Shown here one piece after another: positions 55,983 to 63,758 of a DNA stretch of 64,000 nucleotides. The translations under genes and the position numbers were made by a program. Positions within the stretch are counted from its first letter, which is position 1, and every line of letters begins with the position of its first letter. Source of the stretch: SP197 sp965242595 (GTDB lineage Bacteria > Pseudomonadota > Alphaproteobacteria > SP197); NCBI GenBank assembly GCA_965242595.1, contig OZ251464.1, positions 2,666,001 through 2,730,000 on the forward strand, given 5' to 3'. Under the pieces are notes generated by a model. The model saw only the letters and a list, made by a program, of their open reading frames with translations, made no database searches and was not told the DNA's origin.

Positions 55983-58121
55983 CTGAGCGACAATGTGCCA
56001 GAGCGGATAAACCAGCCCTTCCGTCCCAGGGCCAGAGTGCTGCAGCTGCTCGGCGACGAGTTGATCGGCAGTGCACGGCTGGCCGTCCTGGAACTAGTCA
56101 AGAACGCCTACGACGCCGATGCGAGTCAGGCTGTCGTCACCCTGGATCTGGACGCGGAGCCGGAACCAGCGATCATCGTTGCCGACGATGGTGAGGGCAT
56201 GACCCCCGAACGTCTACAATCGATCTGGCTGGTGCCCGGCCATGAACACCGCCAGAAACAGAGAGCGGCGGAGCGCAGGACACCCAGATACGGGCGCCTG
56301 CCGTTGGGCGAAAAAGGACTAGGTCGCTTCGCCGTTCACAAGCTCGGCAACCATATCACCTTTGTTACGAGGGCGGCGGATGCGGATGAGTGCGTGGTCG
56401 ACATCGACTGGAACGACCTCATCGTGCAACCTTACCTGGACGAAGCGCCAGTCATCGTCCAAACTCGCCGCCCCGAGATTTTCTCTGGTGAGAAGACGGG
56501 AGCCCGTGTCGAGATCCGGCGATTGCGTGAAACCGATTGGTCGCGAGGCGAGGTGCGTCGCCTCCACAACCAGATTATCTCCATGTGTTCCCCTTTCCGG
56601 GAACCCGGTGAATTTCAGGTCGTCTTCCACGTTCCCGGCCGCGAGGACTGGATTTCCGACCTTCCCGACGTCAATCATATACACGATTGTGCTATCTGGA
56701 AGTTCTTGTTCGAGCTAGATGGAGATCGCCTTGACTGGACTTATGAGTTTTGTCAGATTCCGGGAATCAAACTTGATCGAAGAGTTATCGATAAATCTGG
56801 GGAGCGACTGCAACTTCCACCCAGGTTGGGGGATGATCGGATGGAAAAGAAAGTTGTAGCAGACAAAATAACGTTCGCTGGAATTGGTTCTGTGGTTGGA
56901 ATGTTTTATGTCTATGATCGGGATCGGGAAATTCGTCGAATATTGCCCAACTTTCAGGCACTGGGAAAATATCTTGACGAAAATGGCGGTGTGCGAGTTT
57001 ATCGGGATGGCATTCGCATATACAATTACGGTGAGCATAGCGATGACTGGCTTGGTCTCGATCTGCGCCGTGTGAACATACCTACACGACGAATCAGCCG
57101 CAACATCGTTCTGGGTGAGATTCACTTATCTCTTGAGAAATCAACAGAATTGATTGAAAAGACTAATCGGGAAGGCTTTGTGGAAAATGATGCTTGTGAT
57201 CGTTTGCGTCGCATCGTTATCGGAGCTCTTTCTGTTTTTGAAGCGGAGCGCTGGGTCGACAAAGGGCGCATCAGGCAGATGACTGGAAAACCCAACGATC
57301 CTTTAACCACGAAAATAGAAAAACCAATTAATGAATTGAGACGCGAGCTTGATCGACAAGGAGTGCGGGAAAAGCTGGAGAGATATATAATCAGAATTGA
57401 AAATCGTTACCAAGATATGCAAGAAACACTGCTCTCTGCGGGCATGTCAGGCTTGAATCTGGCCATCGTTTTTCACGAGGTAGAGCGTGGTGTTCAAGTG
57501 CTTCACCAGACGATTCTGGAAGGAGTGGATATGGAAGGTGCAGCGAAGCAAGCAAGGGAACTCATGCGCCTTCTCGATGGCTTCACGGCATTGCTCCGGC
57601 GTGATAACAAGCGACAGCACAGCGCATACAAGCTGGTTCATGCTGCACGCCGTTTCCATGTGCCGCGCCTGCGTCACCACTGTGTTCGGCTGATTTCCCC
57701 ACTGTTGGAAGGCAGAGATGACGGCTTCCAATCGAGATTCGCGTTTGGCCTTGTGCTTGGGGCACTGAGCAATCTTATTGACAATGCGCTATACTGGTTG
57801 CAGGTGAGGTGGCCGAACTCATCCATAGGAAGCAAATTACCAGAGCGAAAATTGTATATCGACGTATCTTGTGACTTCGAGGCTGGTCCGGCCGTCGTCG
57901 TGGCCGACAATGGTCCTGGCTTCCAGGGAGATGAACCCGAGAATCTTGTGCGACCATTTTTCACACGCAAGCCGGAGGGTATGGGTCTGGGACTATATTA
58001 TGCGAATTTGGCGATGGAGTTGAGTGAAGGACGCCTTGCCTTTCCTCAACCCGAGGAAATCGGAATCTCTGGAGAATTTGACGGTGCCATCGTTGCTTTA
58101 ATCTTCAAGGAGACAAAATGA
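55983..58121 (+). CDS. dual GHKL-ATPase / histidine-kinase-like protein of a putative defence phosphorelay
   Basis: Read from a predicted CTG start (GGAGG seven bases upstream; GTG at 55995 is the alternative) it has 712 residues. Residues about 20-200 form an Hsp90/MutL/MORC-like GHKL ATPase: ELVKNAYDADA with E37, N41 and D44, ADDGEGM at 67-73 and LGEKGLGR at 108-115. A long middle region follows. A dimerisation-like helix carries FHEVERG with His498. A second, histidine-kinase-type ATPase has NLIDNA at 597-602, ADNGPGF from 641 and GMGLGL around 667. No membrane span is seen, so it is cytosolic. The 3' two-thirds are clearly AT-richer than the chromosome. Its stop overlaps the receiver gene. 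Confidence 0.88.
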   Translation: MSDNVPERINQPFRPRARVLQLLGDELIGSARLAVLELVKNAYDADASQAVVTLDLDAEPEPAIIVADDGEGMTPERLQSIWLVPGHEHRQKQRAAERRTPRYGRLPLGEKGLGRFAVHKLGNHITFVTRAADADECVVDIDWNDLIVQPYLDEAPVIVQTRRPEIFSGEKTGARVEIRRLRETDWSRGEVRRLHNQIISMCSPFREPGEFQVVFHVPGREDWISDLPDVNHIHDCAIWKFLFELDGDRLDWTYEFCQIPGIKLDRRVIDKSGERLQLPPRLGDDRMEKKVVADKITFAGIGSVVGMFYVYDRDREIRRILPNFQALGKYLDENGGVRVYRDGIRIYNYGEHSDDWLGLDLRRVNIPTRRISRNIVLGEIHLSLEKSTELIEKTNREGFVENDACDRLRRIVIGALSVFEAERWVDKGRIRQMTGKPNDPLTTKIEKPINELRRELDRQGVREKLERYIIRIENRYQDMQETLLSAGMSGLNLAIVFHEVERGVQVLHQTILEGVDMEGAAKQARELMRLLDGFTALLRRDNKRQHSAYKLVHAARRFHVPRLRHHCVRLISPLLEGRDDGFQSRFAFGLVLGALSNLIDNALYWLQVRWPNSSIGSKLPERKLYIDVSCDFEAGPAVVVADNGPGFQGDEPENLVRPFFTRKPEGMGLGLYYANLAMELSEGRLAFPQPEEIGISGEFDGAIVALIFKETK

Positions 58122-58705
58122 TGCATCGAGCGACGAGAATCGTCGTTATTGACGATGAACGCGACCACCTTGATAGCTTGGTCGAAGTGATCGAGCAATT
58201 CGGCATACCGTGCCAGTCGTTTCACTACACTGGCGAAGAAATGAGTATCGCAGCATGTCCTAATGTCAGACTCATTTTTGCTGACCTTCATCTCGTCAGT
58301 GCCATTGCTGGTGATCGTCGTGAGGATTTCTCGTTTATGGCCAGTTTGATTGAGGATACGATCAAACCATCCGGACCTTACATGATACCACTGTGGACTC
58401 ACTATCCCGAGCAGGCATCCGCTCTTAAGGTATTCCTTGAACGTCTTCAAGGGGTGACCAAACCTGTCGATGTCCTACCACTTTCGAAAATTGATTATCT
58501 TGGTATTAACGGTAAACCCAAGAATAGAGTTATGCTAAAAAACAAGATAGCTTCCCTGGCGGGGGGGTGGCTCAGCTCTGAGGGGGTAATCGGTTTAAAA
58601 GGTGGATGGAGCCCACTCGATGATCGAGAGGTGGACAGGCTGATCGAGGAGATTTATACAGCACGAAAGAACGATACCGGTCGTGTTGTGGAGCTCGAAG
58701 ACTGA
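58118..58705 (+). CDS. single-domain receiver protein coupled to the kinase-like gene
   Basis: A 195-residue protein. Residues 1-130 are a response-regulator receiver with every key residue: acidic D12-D13-E14 in IVVIDDERD, phosphoacceptor D56 in LIFADLHLV, T94 in MIPLWTHYP and K124 in VLPLSKIDY. The remaining 65 residues (RVMLKNKIASLAGGWLSSEG and on) are not a known DNA-binding domain. AAGGAGA is the ribosome site. ATG 58118 overlaps the kinase stop, and its own stop shares a base with the next ATG, so kinase, receiver and PIN nuclease form one translational unit. It should accept phosphate from His498. Confidence 0.88.
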   Translation: MMHRATRIVVIDDERDHLDSLVEVIEQFGIPCQSFHYTGEEMSIAACPNVRLIFADLHLVSAIAGDRREDFSFMASLIEDTIKPSGPYMIPLWTHYPEQASALKVFLERLQGVTKPVDVLPLSKIDYLGINGKPKNRVMLKNKIASLAGGWLSSEGVIGLKGGWSPLDDREVDRLIEEIYTARKNDTGRVVELED

Positions 58706-59115
58706 TGTACCTTTTCGATACCGATATTCTCAGCAATATGATGAAGCAGTCACCTTCACAAAATCTCCTTAAATGCGTCAATTTGACGCCCGTTGAAAAC
58801 CAATTCACATCCAGTATTACTCTGGGAGAATTAATTTTCGGAGCTCGGAAGAAGCAGTCATCGCGTTATATGGGAAAAATCGAACAGCAAATCGAACGGC
58901 TAGTCACAAATAGATTACCGATACTTCCGTTCGATATAGAGGCAGCCTACCTATATGGGGAGATTCGATCCAAGCTGGAGCTCTGTGGGATACGCATTGA
59001 AGATAACGATATTATGATAGCTGCAATCGCACTTACCAAAGGGTTAGTTGTTGTTACAGGCAACGTTGGACATTTTAAAAGAATTCCAGGGTTAAGTGTG
59101 GAAAACTGGCTATAG
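58705..59115 (+). CDS. PIN-domain nuclease (VapC-like) without a VapB
   Basis: A 136-residue VapC-type protein starting MYLFDTDILSNMM. The acidic residues of the PIN site are D5, E42 (ITLGELIFG) and D102 (IEDNDIMIA). The usual fourth acidic residue near VTGNVGHFKRIPGL is Asn. VapC toxins are RNases cutting tRNA or rRNA and are normally preceded by an antitoxin gene. Here the preceding gene, overlapping by one base, is the receiver protein. The receiver or the kinase may therefore take the antitoxin's place. Low GC matches its two partners. Confidence 0.9.
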   Translation: MYLFDTDILSNMMKQSPSQNLLKCVNLTPVENQFTSSITLGELIFGARKKQSSRYMGKIEQQIERLVTNRLPILPFDIEAAYLYGEIRSKLELCGIRIEDNDIMIAAIALTKGLVVVTGNVGHFKRIPGLSVENWL

Positions 59116-59143
59116 CATCGGGCACTGCTCTCGTTCGCTACGT

Positions 59144-60094
59144 TTATGAATCGATCAGCGATTTCAGCACGGCTTTCATCACAGGCGGGCAAACACCGTT
59201 GCCGAGCAAGCGGATACGATCACGGCGGGTGCCTGCAGGTAGCTCGAATTCGTCCCTGAGACCCATGGCTCGCTTGAGTTCGGGGACCTGCAGCATTCGC
59301 ATTCTCGGTTCGCCTCGTTCATGCCGGATCAGGGCGAAGCGGTCCAGGGTCGTAATCGTGCGAAGAGGGCGATTCAAGGGTTGCCAGCCACCGCTGCCGT
59401 CACTGCCGTAGTAAACCAGAAGAAAGCTGGCCTCTTCTCCAAGTGCCTGGAAGCCGCGTTTTGCTCGTTCGATGGTGGGCCATGCCCTTCTCGAATCGAA
59501 CAAAGGGGATGTTTTCCAGGAGCCCGCGGGATCGAGCACTGACTTCGCTGTCCTGGGCCGACCAAGCTGTTTGCGAACAACTCCTTCCAGCTCCCATTTT
59601 CTGTCTCCCATAAGAAACAGGCGGCGGCGGCGTTGCGGGACTCCGAAGCTGGCGGAATCCAGCACGTGTTCTTTCAGACGATAACCAAGATCGCGCAGTT
59701 TGTGCTTCAGTTCGTTATAGCGGGACCATGGCCGCATGTGGATCACGTTTTCAAGAACGATCCATCGAGGGCGCAGCACACGGGCATACTCGATGACCAG
59801 CATGGCAGTATTACGGCTGGCTTCGTCGCGCTCCACGCTACCCTTGGCGCAACTGTGATTCGTGCATTCCGGCGATGCGAGCAGAAGATCTATTTCGCCC
59901 ATCTCTTTGCTCAGGGAGGTGAGGTCGATGTTTTCCAGGCACTCGGTATAGACGCGGGCCTTCGGAAAATTGGCAGCGAAAGTCGCGGTGGCCACGGGGC
60001 ACATGTCGATGCCGGCGGCGATCTCCACCCCCGCCGCCTCCGCCCCGGCGCTGCTTCCGCCAGCACCACAGAACATGTCAAGCGCCCGCACCAT
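59144..60094 (-). CDS. C5-cytosine DNA methyltransferase
   Basis: A 316-residue m5C methyltransferase. Motif I is ALDMFCGAGGSSAGAEAAGV. Motif IV reads LLLASPECTNHSCAKG, with the catalytic Cys77 separated from Pro by a Glu (SPEC in place of the usual PCQ), a variant I know from one subgroup of these enzymes. Motif VI is VLENVIHMRPW, motif VIII GVPQRRRRLFLMGDRKWELE, motif X LLGNGVCPPVMKAVLKSLI. The start MVRALDMF is chosen; it overlaps vsr by 17 bases. It is convergent with the PIN gene (28-base gap). Confidence 0.92.
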   Translation of the reverse strand: MVRALDMFCGAGGSSAGAEAAGVEIAAGIDMCPVATATFAANFPKARVYTECLENIDLTSLSKEMGEIDLLLASPECTNHSCAKGSVERDEASRNTAMLVIEYARVLRPRWIVLENVIHMRPWSRYNELKHKLRDLGYRLKEHVLDSASFGVPQRRRRLFLMGDRKWELEGVVRKQLGRPRTAKSVLDPAGSWKTSPLFDSRRAWPTIERAKRGFQALGEEASFLLVYYGSDGSGGWQPLNRPLRTITTLDRFALIRHERGEPRMRMLQVPELKRAMGLRDEFELPAGTRRDRIRLLGNGVCPPVMKAVLKSLIDS

Positions 60095-60572
60095 CCGCGG
60101 CCTCCCGTTCGCCAACAGCACCCCGAAAGGCGCGGGCGCGGTTGCGGAGTATAGCGACGCTACCGGGGCGAAGGCAGACGGCCAGCCTCTGCCTCACGCT
60201 CTCCTCGTCCCGGGCCTCGCACTCCCAGATTATCAGAACTGTCCATCCGAGATCGCGCAACGCTTCTTCGTTGCGCCTGTCTCGGGCCGTGTTCTGAGCA
60301 AACTTCCCAGCCCAGAATTCCATTCGTGACTTGGGTGTATAGGCATAGCGGCATCCTTCGTGCCGGTGCCAGAAGCAACCATGGACGAAGACGGCCAACC
60401 GATGGCGGGGGAAGACCAGATCGGGGCGGCCAGGCAGATTACGGCGATGGAGGCGGAAACGCAGGCCCATGCCATGCGCGATGCGGCGCACGGTGCGCTC
60501 GGGAACGGTATCGCGGCCCTTGATCCCGGCCATCATCTCGCTGCGCCGACGTCTGTTCACGATGTCAGTCAT
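60078..60572 (-). CDS. vsr: very short patch repair endonuclease
   Basis: A 164-residue Vsr nuclease that nicks T:G mismatches arising from deaminated 5-methylcytosine. The N-terminus RRRRSEMMAGIKGRDTVPER is typical. Active-site residues D51 (PGRPDLVFPRH), H64 and H69 (FVHGCFWHRHEGC) occur at the same numbers as in the E. coli enzyme. It overlaps hsdS by four bases and the cytosine methyltransferase by 17, as expected for a repair enzyme that protects against the methyltransferase's mutagenic side effect. The C-terminus is longer than usual because of the overlap. Confidence 0.95.
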   Translation of the reverse strand: MTDIVNRRRRSEMMAGIKGRDTVPERTVRRIAHGMGLRFRLHRRNLPGRPDLVFPRHRLAVFVHGCFWHRHEGCRYAYTPKSRMEFWAGKFAQNTARDRRNEEALRDLGWTVLIIWECEARDEESVRQRLAVCLRPGSVAILRNRARAFRGAVGEREAADGAGA

Positions 60573-61714
60573 GACGGCGGGGCTGGATTCAACAGGCGGT
60601 CCATGAGCGAGGCGGTGAGGGCCGCTGCGGTCTGGGATGCCGTGGCGGCGGTCTTCGCCAACCGGTCTATCTGTCTGGCGAGGCGCGCAAAACGACGTTG
60701 ACCGGTGAGTGGGGGGAGGGGAATCGGCGCTTCCTTCAAGGTCGAAAGCTTGAGGGATGGTAGACTCGTGACCTGGGCCTGTTCACGCGGGTCGTAATGG
60801 ACTGACCACCAGAACATGTATTCAGGCTCTACCTTGGCCCGGTCCGGGGTTAGCACAGCGAGGTGGCTGACGACGTGGGCTTCAGTGGCGAGCATGGCAC
60901 GGTGGTTGAGATTGACCGATGCGCCGCTCTTGGGAATCAAGGTGCTGTCTTTCGGAAAGAGGCGAAGGCGCTGCCGGGAAGGCCAGGAAGGATCGAGGCG
61001 ATCCGTCGAGGCCGAAAGCGCCGGATTCACATGACCACGTCCGACATCCTGCATCCGCACGAACAGAGGGCCGTTTGCAGCAAAGGCTTCCGGGTGTTGA
61101 GGTGCCGGATCCCCCGCCGCAACGGTGGCAACATCGCCAAGCCGCGCCACCGGCCATCCCATTGGGTTGCTGGCAGGGTCGCCGAAGGTCTTGACAAAGA
61201 GGGCAGGGGCGAGGCTGCGAAGGCGGGCGGTGGCCTGGGCGCGGAGGCGCTCGATGCGCGTTGCCCGATTCAGGATGCCGGCGATACGACGCTGTTCGGT
61301 GAGTGGTGGAAGGGGAATTTCCCGAGCTTTAATGTCGGAAGATTTGATGAACGGTTGAGCGGTTCCACTGATGATCCATGACGTTTCATCGTTGAGGAGG
61401 TACCAGAGGTATTCAGGAAGACAACGTTCGACATCCGGAAACACAATATACGTGTTGGCAAGGCTCGTCCAACGACCAGTAGCGAGAAATGCCTTGCCAC
61501 AACTACCGATAGAAGAAACAACAACCGCTGGACTGTCGTGTTCCCATTTCTCAACAAAACCATCCTGGCCGGCAGCACTGAAAGCAGGATAACCGCTCTC
61601 AATGTAGTGGCTTTTATTCAACTTAAGCTTCCCGCCGGGCGAAAAGTCGCAGAATTCATCGAGGCGCGCAATTTTCATCGTCCGATGCCCGACCCAAACC
61701 GGCATAGAACGCAT
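60569..61714 (-). CDS. hsdS: type I restriction-modification specificity subunit
   Basis: A 381-residue HsdS with two target-recognition domains. Each ends in the conserved stretch: IPLPPLTEQRRIAGILNRA and IPLPPLTGQRRFARLARQI, followed by coiled-coil spacers. The first domain begins MKIARLDEFCDFSPGGKLKL. The start at 61714 is fixed by GGAGGAG five bases upstream, 12 codons before that Met. It should form the M2S modification complex with HsdM, whose end lies about 2 kb upstream past two inserted genes. The second conserved region is less canonical (GQRRFARL). Confidence 0.92.
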   Translation of the reverse strand: MRSMPVWVGHRTMKIARLDEFCDFSPGGKLKLNKSHYIESGYPAFSAAGQDGFVEKWEHDSPAVVVSSIGSCGKAFLATGRWTSLANTYIVFPDVERCLPEYLWYLLNDETSWIISGTAQPFIKSSDIKAREIPLPPLTEQRRIAGILNRATRIERLRAQATARLRSLAPALFVKTFGDPASNPMGWPVARLGDVATVAAGDPAPQHPEAFAANGPLFVRMQDVGRGHVNPALSASTDRLDPSWPSRQRLRLFPKDSTLIPKSGASVNLNHRAMLATEAHVVSHLAVLTPDRAKVEPEYMFWWSVHYDPREQAQVTSLPSLKLSTLKEAPIPLPPLTGQRRFARLARQIDRLAKTAATASQTAAALTASLMDRLLNPAPPS

Positions 61715-61815
61715 TGCTCCTCCACCGATAGCTTAGAATCAATACATAGGCTCAGCACGTCGTGTCCCTTCTACGCTATGGTACCAGGTGATTCCGATTA
61801 TGGAAAACCACCGTG

Positions 61816-62349
61816 TCATTCTGGAAGTTCCAGTGCTTTTCCCTTATCTAAACCGAGATTGCGAATCAATAAGATAGCCTCTTGAAGCCGAGCATTGATA
61901 GCTTTAACAGGCTTCCTGTCTTTTGTTTCCTGGACAGCTCGACTTCCGTATCCCTCCTGATCGCGTAAGAAAATGATCGTTGCTGCCAACTCCAAGGCAA
62001 TGTCCGACACTCTCTTCATCATCTTCAGAAGCGAGCGGGCGTCGGCTGTTGACAATACACCGATACGATCAGGTAGTTCCTCGTCCCCGTCGAGCGTAAA
62101 GATCGAATAGGGTACACCATGACGCGAGCCGTACATCTCTCGTATGCTGATGCGCCTGTTGCTGCGTGCATCGGCCCAACCGTCAGCGAGGTCAAACGAG
62201 TAAGGTCCATAATGGTAATAAACGAAGGAGAGACCGAAGTTTCCCCCACAGCGATCCAGAAGATAAGCTTCCTTCTGCATCCTGGTTCTCCCGATCACTT
62301 CACCGCCATGCAGTGCGATCAGGCTGACGACGATATCTTCAGCCTCCAT
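61816..62349 (-). CDS. YwgA-like protein paired with HD hydrolase
   Basis: A 177-residue protein starting MEAEDIVVSLIALHGGEVIG, then RTRMQKEAYLLDRCGGNFGL and SFVYYHYGPYSFDLADGWAD. The GxxxGRxxxQKxxYLL and YxxYGPYSxxL elements match Bacillus YwgA and related proteins of unknown function. Its ATG lies inside the end of the HD gene (11-base overlap) with GGAGGG as ribosome site. In Bacillus, ywgA neighbours ywfO, which encodes the same kind of HD protein, so the pair is conserved over great distance. Here it lies between hsdM and hsdS. Confidence 0.75.
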   Translation of the reverse strand: MEAEDIVVSLIALHGGEVIGRTRMQKEAYLLDRCGGNFGLSFVYYHYGPYSFDLADGWADARSNRRISIREMYGSRHGVPYSIFTLDGDEELPDRIGVLSTADARSLLKMMKRVSDIALELAATIIFLRDQEGYGSRAVQETKDRKPVKAINARLQEAILLIRNLGLDKGKALELPE

Positions 62350-63745
62350 TTTTGACACCCTCCAAGACGTCGTGGAGTTTCCGAATACAATTTGCATCCG
62401 GCGCGTAAACACGACAGATATGTTCTTTGTCCCGTAGTTGTTCCACAATCTTTGATATGCTGACAATATCTTTTGGCTCTTTCATGTTAGAGTGTGACTT
62501 TACTAAAACTTTGTTGAGTGCCGATGAATCACCAAAATCATACCACTTGTATGGCGTCAATACTGGCTTATCAAAAAGAAGCTCCCGACGAATATCATGT
62601 GAGAGCTCTCTTTCAAATTGAAGATGTAAATTGCCACCACCCTCGTCGAGAACACCGATATCGATGCATTTGTAGAGATCGCGATCTCGCAGGCGTTTTG
62701 CCAAATTCGATGCATTCAGTTCGAATTGATCTTCTATAGTAGCCATTGCCGACCAGACAGCTGCATCGTCGAGATTCAGGTACATACCGAGTGTCGGGGC
62801 ATCGCTTGCCAGGTAACGCAGAAATGATTCTTGATACGTCTGCCTGCTAGCCCTTGTTTCGGATGCAATGGCTTTTAACAATGCTTCGAGCATCTTCTCG
62901 GCGGCGCGGGTCGTCTTATGCATATAGACCATGCGATAGAGTCGAAACCGTGCTTCCAGATATTCTTCTGCCACCGTTACACCTTTCGGCCCGAGGTAAA
63001 GGCAAGGCACCTCACGAGGGGTGGCTTCATCGATAGTAATTGTGCCAACTTCAAGACAATCGAGAAGCCAGTCACGATCTATGTGACCAAACTCAACACC
63101 GGTCATCATACGATCCCGCTGAATATAGTCGATTCGGTCGGCATCGAATTGGCTGGAGACGATGGTTGCATAGATGTCCTTGGCTTCTTCTTCTTTCAGA
63201 AGTTCTCCGATCTTTTTTGGCAAGGTTTCGTCCACCTCGCGTAGAACTTTGCCGACCTCAGTATCGCTCTGAACGATCTCTACACTCCATTCTTCGTGCG
63301 ACTTACGCTGTCCCACTGTTGCTCCAGCAGACTCGAAGGCGTGACTGAACGGCCCGTGGCCGATGTCGTGCAGAAGGGCGGCAAGAAGCGCAACGCGTTC
63401 GCGTTCGCGCTCGCAATTGCGTCGCCCTTGCCGGCGGGCGATGATATCGGCCAATTGGCGGGCGACATGATAGACGCCGACGCTGTGGGCGAAGCGGCTG
63501 TGGGTCGCGCCCGGAAAGACCAGATCGGAGAACCCCAGCTGGCGAATGCGGCGCAGCCGCTGGAACTCGCGCGTGTTGAGCAGACGCCACGCGATACAGT
63601 CGGTCTCGTCTCGATGCGGATCGCCACCGCCCCCAAAGACGACGAGCCCGTGGACCGGATCTCTGAGACGCTGCGTCTGGCGGTTGCTTGACGGCATCGC
63701 GAACATCATACCGCGTTCGTTCTCGTGCTGTCGATAGTCAGACAT
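62339..63745 (-). CDS. HD-superfamily phosphohydrolase (YwfO/dGTPase-like)
   Basis: A 468-residue protein. RLRDPVHGLVVF and WRLLNTREFQRLRRIRQLGF then FPGATHSRFAHSVGVYHVAR precede the metal-binding LLHDIGHGPFSHAFE (H126-D127). A later Asp is in SSQFDADRIDYIQRD. This order is that of SAMHD1/YwfO-type dNTP hydrolases. The C-terminal half is helical, without a recognised domain. It starts 13 bases after the hsdM stop and overlaps the YwgA-like gene, so it is embedded in the restriction operon. dNTP depletion is a known antiphage mechanism, which makes the position notable. Confidence 0.88.
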   Translation of the reverse strand: MSDYRQHENERGMMFAMPSSNRQTQRLRDPVHGLVVFGGGGDPHRDETDCIAWRLLNTREFQRLRRIRQLGFSDLVFPGATHSRFAHSVGVYHVARQLADIIARRQGRRNCERERERVALLAALLHDIGHGPFSHAFESAGATVGQRKSHEEWSVEIVQSDTEVGKVLREVDETLPKKIGELLKEEEAKDIYATIVSSQFDADRIDYIQRDRMMTGVEFGHIDRDWLLDCLEVGTITIDEATPREVPCLYLGPKGVTVAEEYLEARFRLYRMVYMHKTTRAAEKMLEALLKAIASETRASRQTYQESFLRYLASDAPTLGMYLNLDDAAVWSAMATIEDQFELNASNLAKRLRDRDLYKCIDIGVLDEGGGNLHLQFERELSHDIRRELLFDKPVLTPYKWYDFGDSSALNKVLVKSHSNMKEPKDIVSISKIVEQLRDKEHICRVYAPDANCIRKLHDVLEGVKNGG

Positions 63746-63758
63746 CGCGGCACGACCT

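Noticed and set aside
58705..59115. Ordinary VapBC toxin-antitoxin pair
   Set aside because: The gene overlapping the PIN start is a complete receiver domain, not an AbrB, RHH or Phd-type antitoxin, and no other small antitoxin frame is visible beside it.
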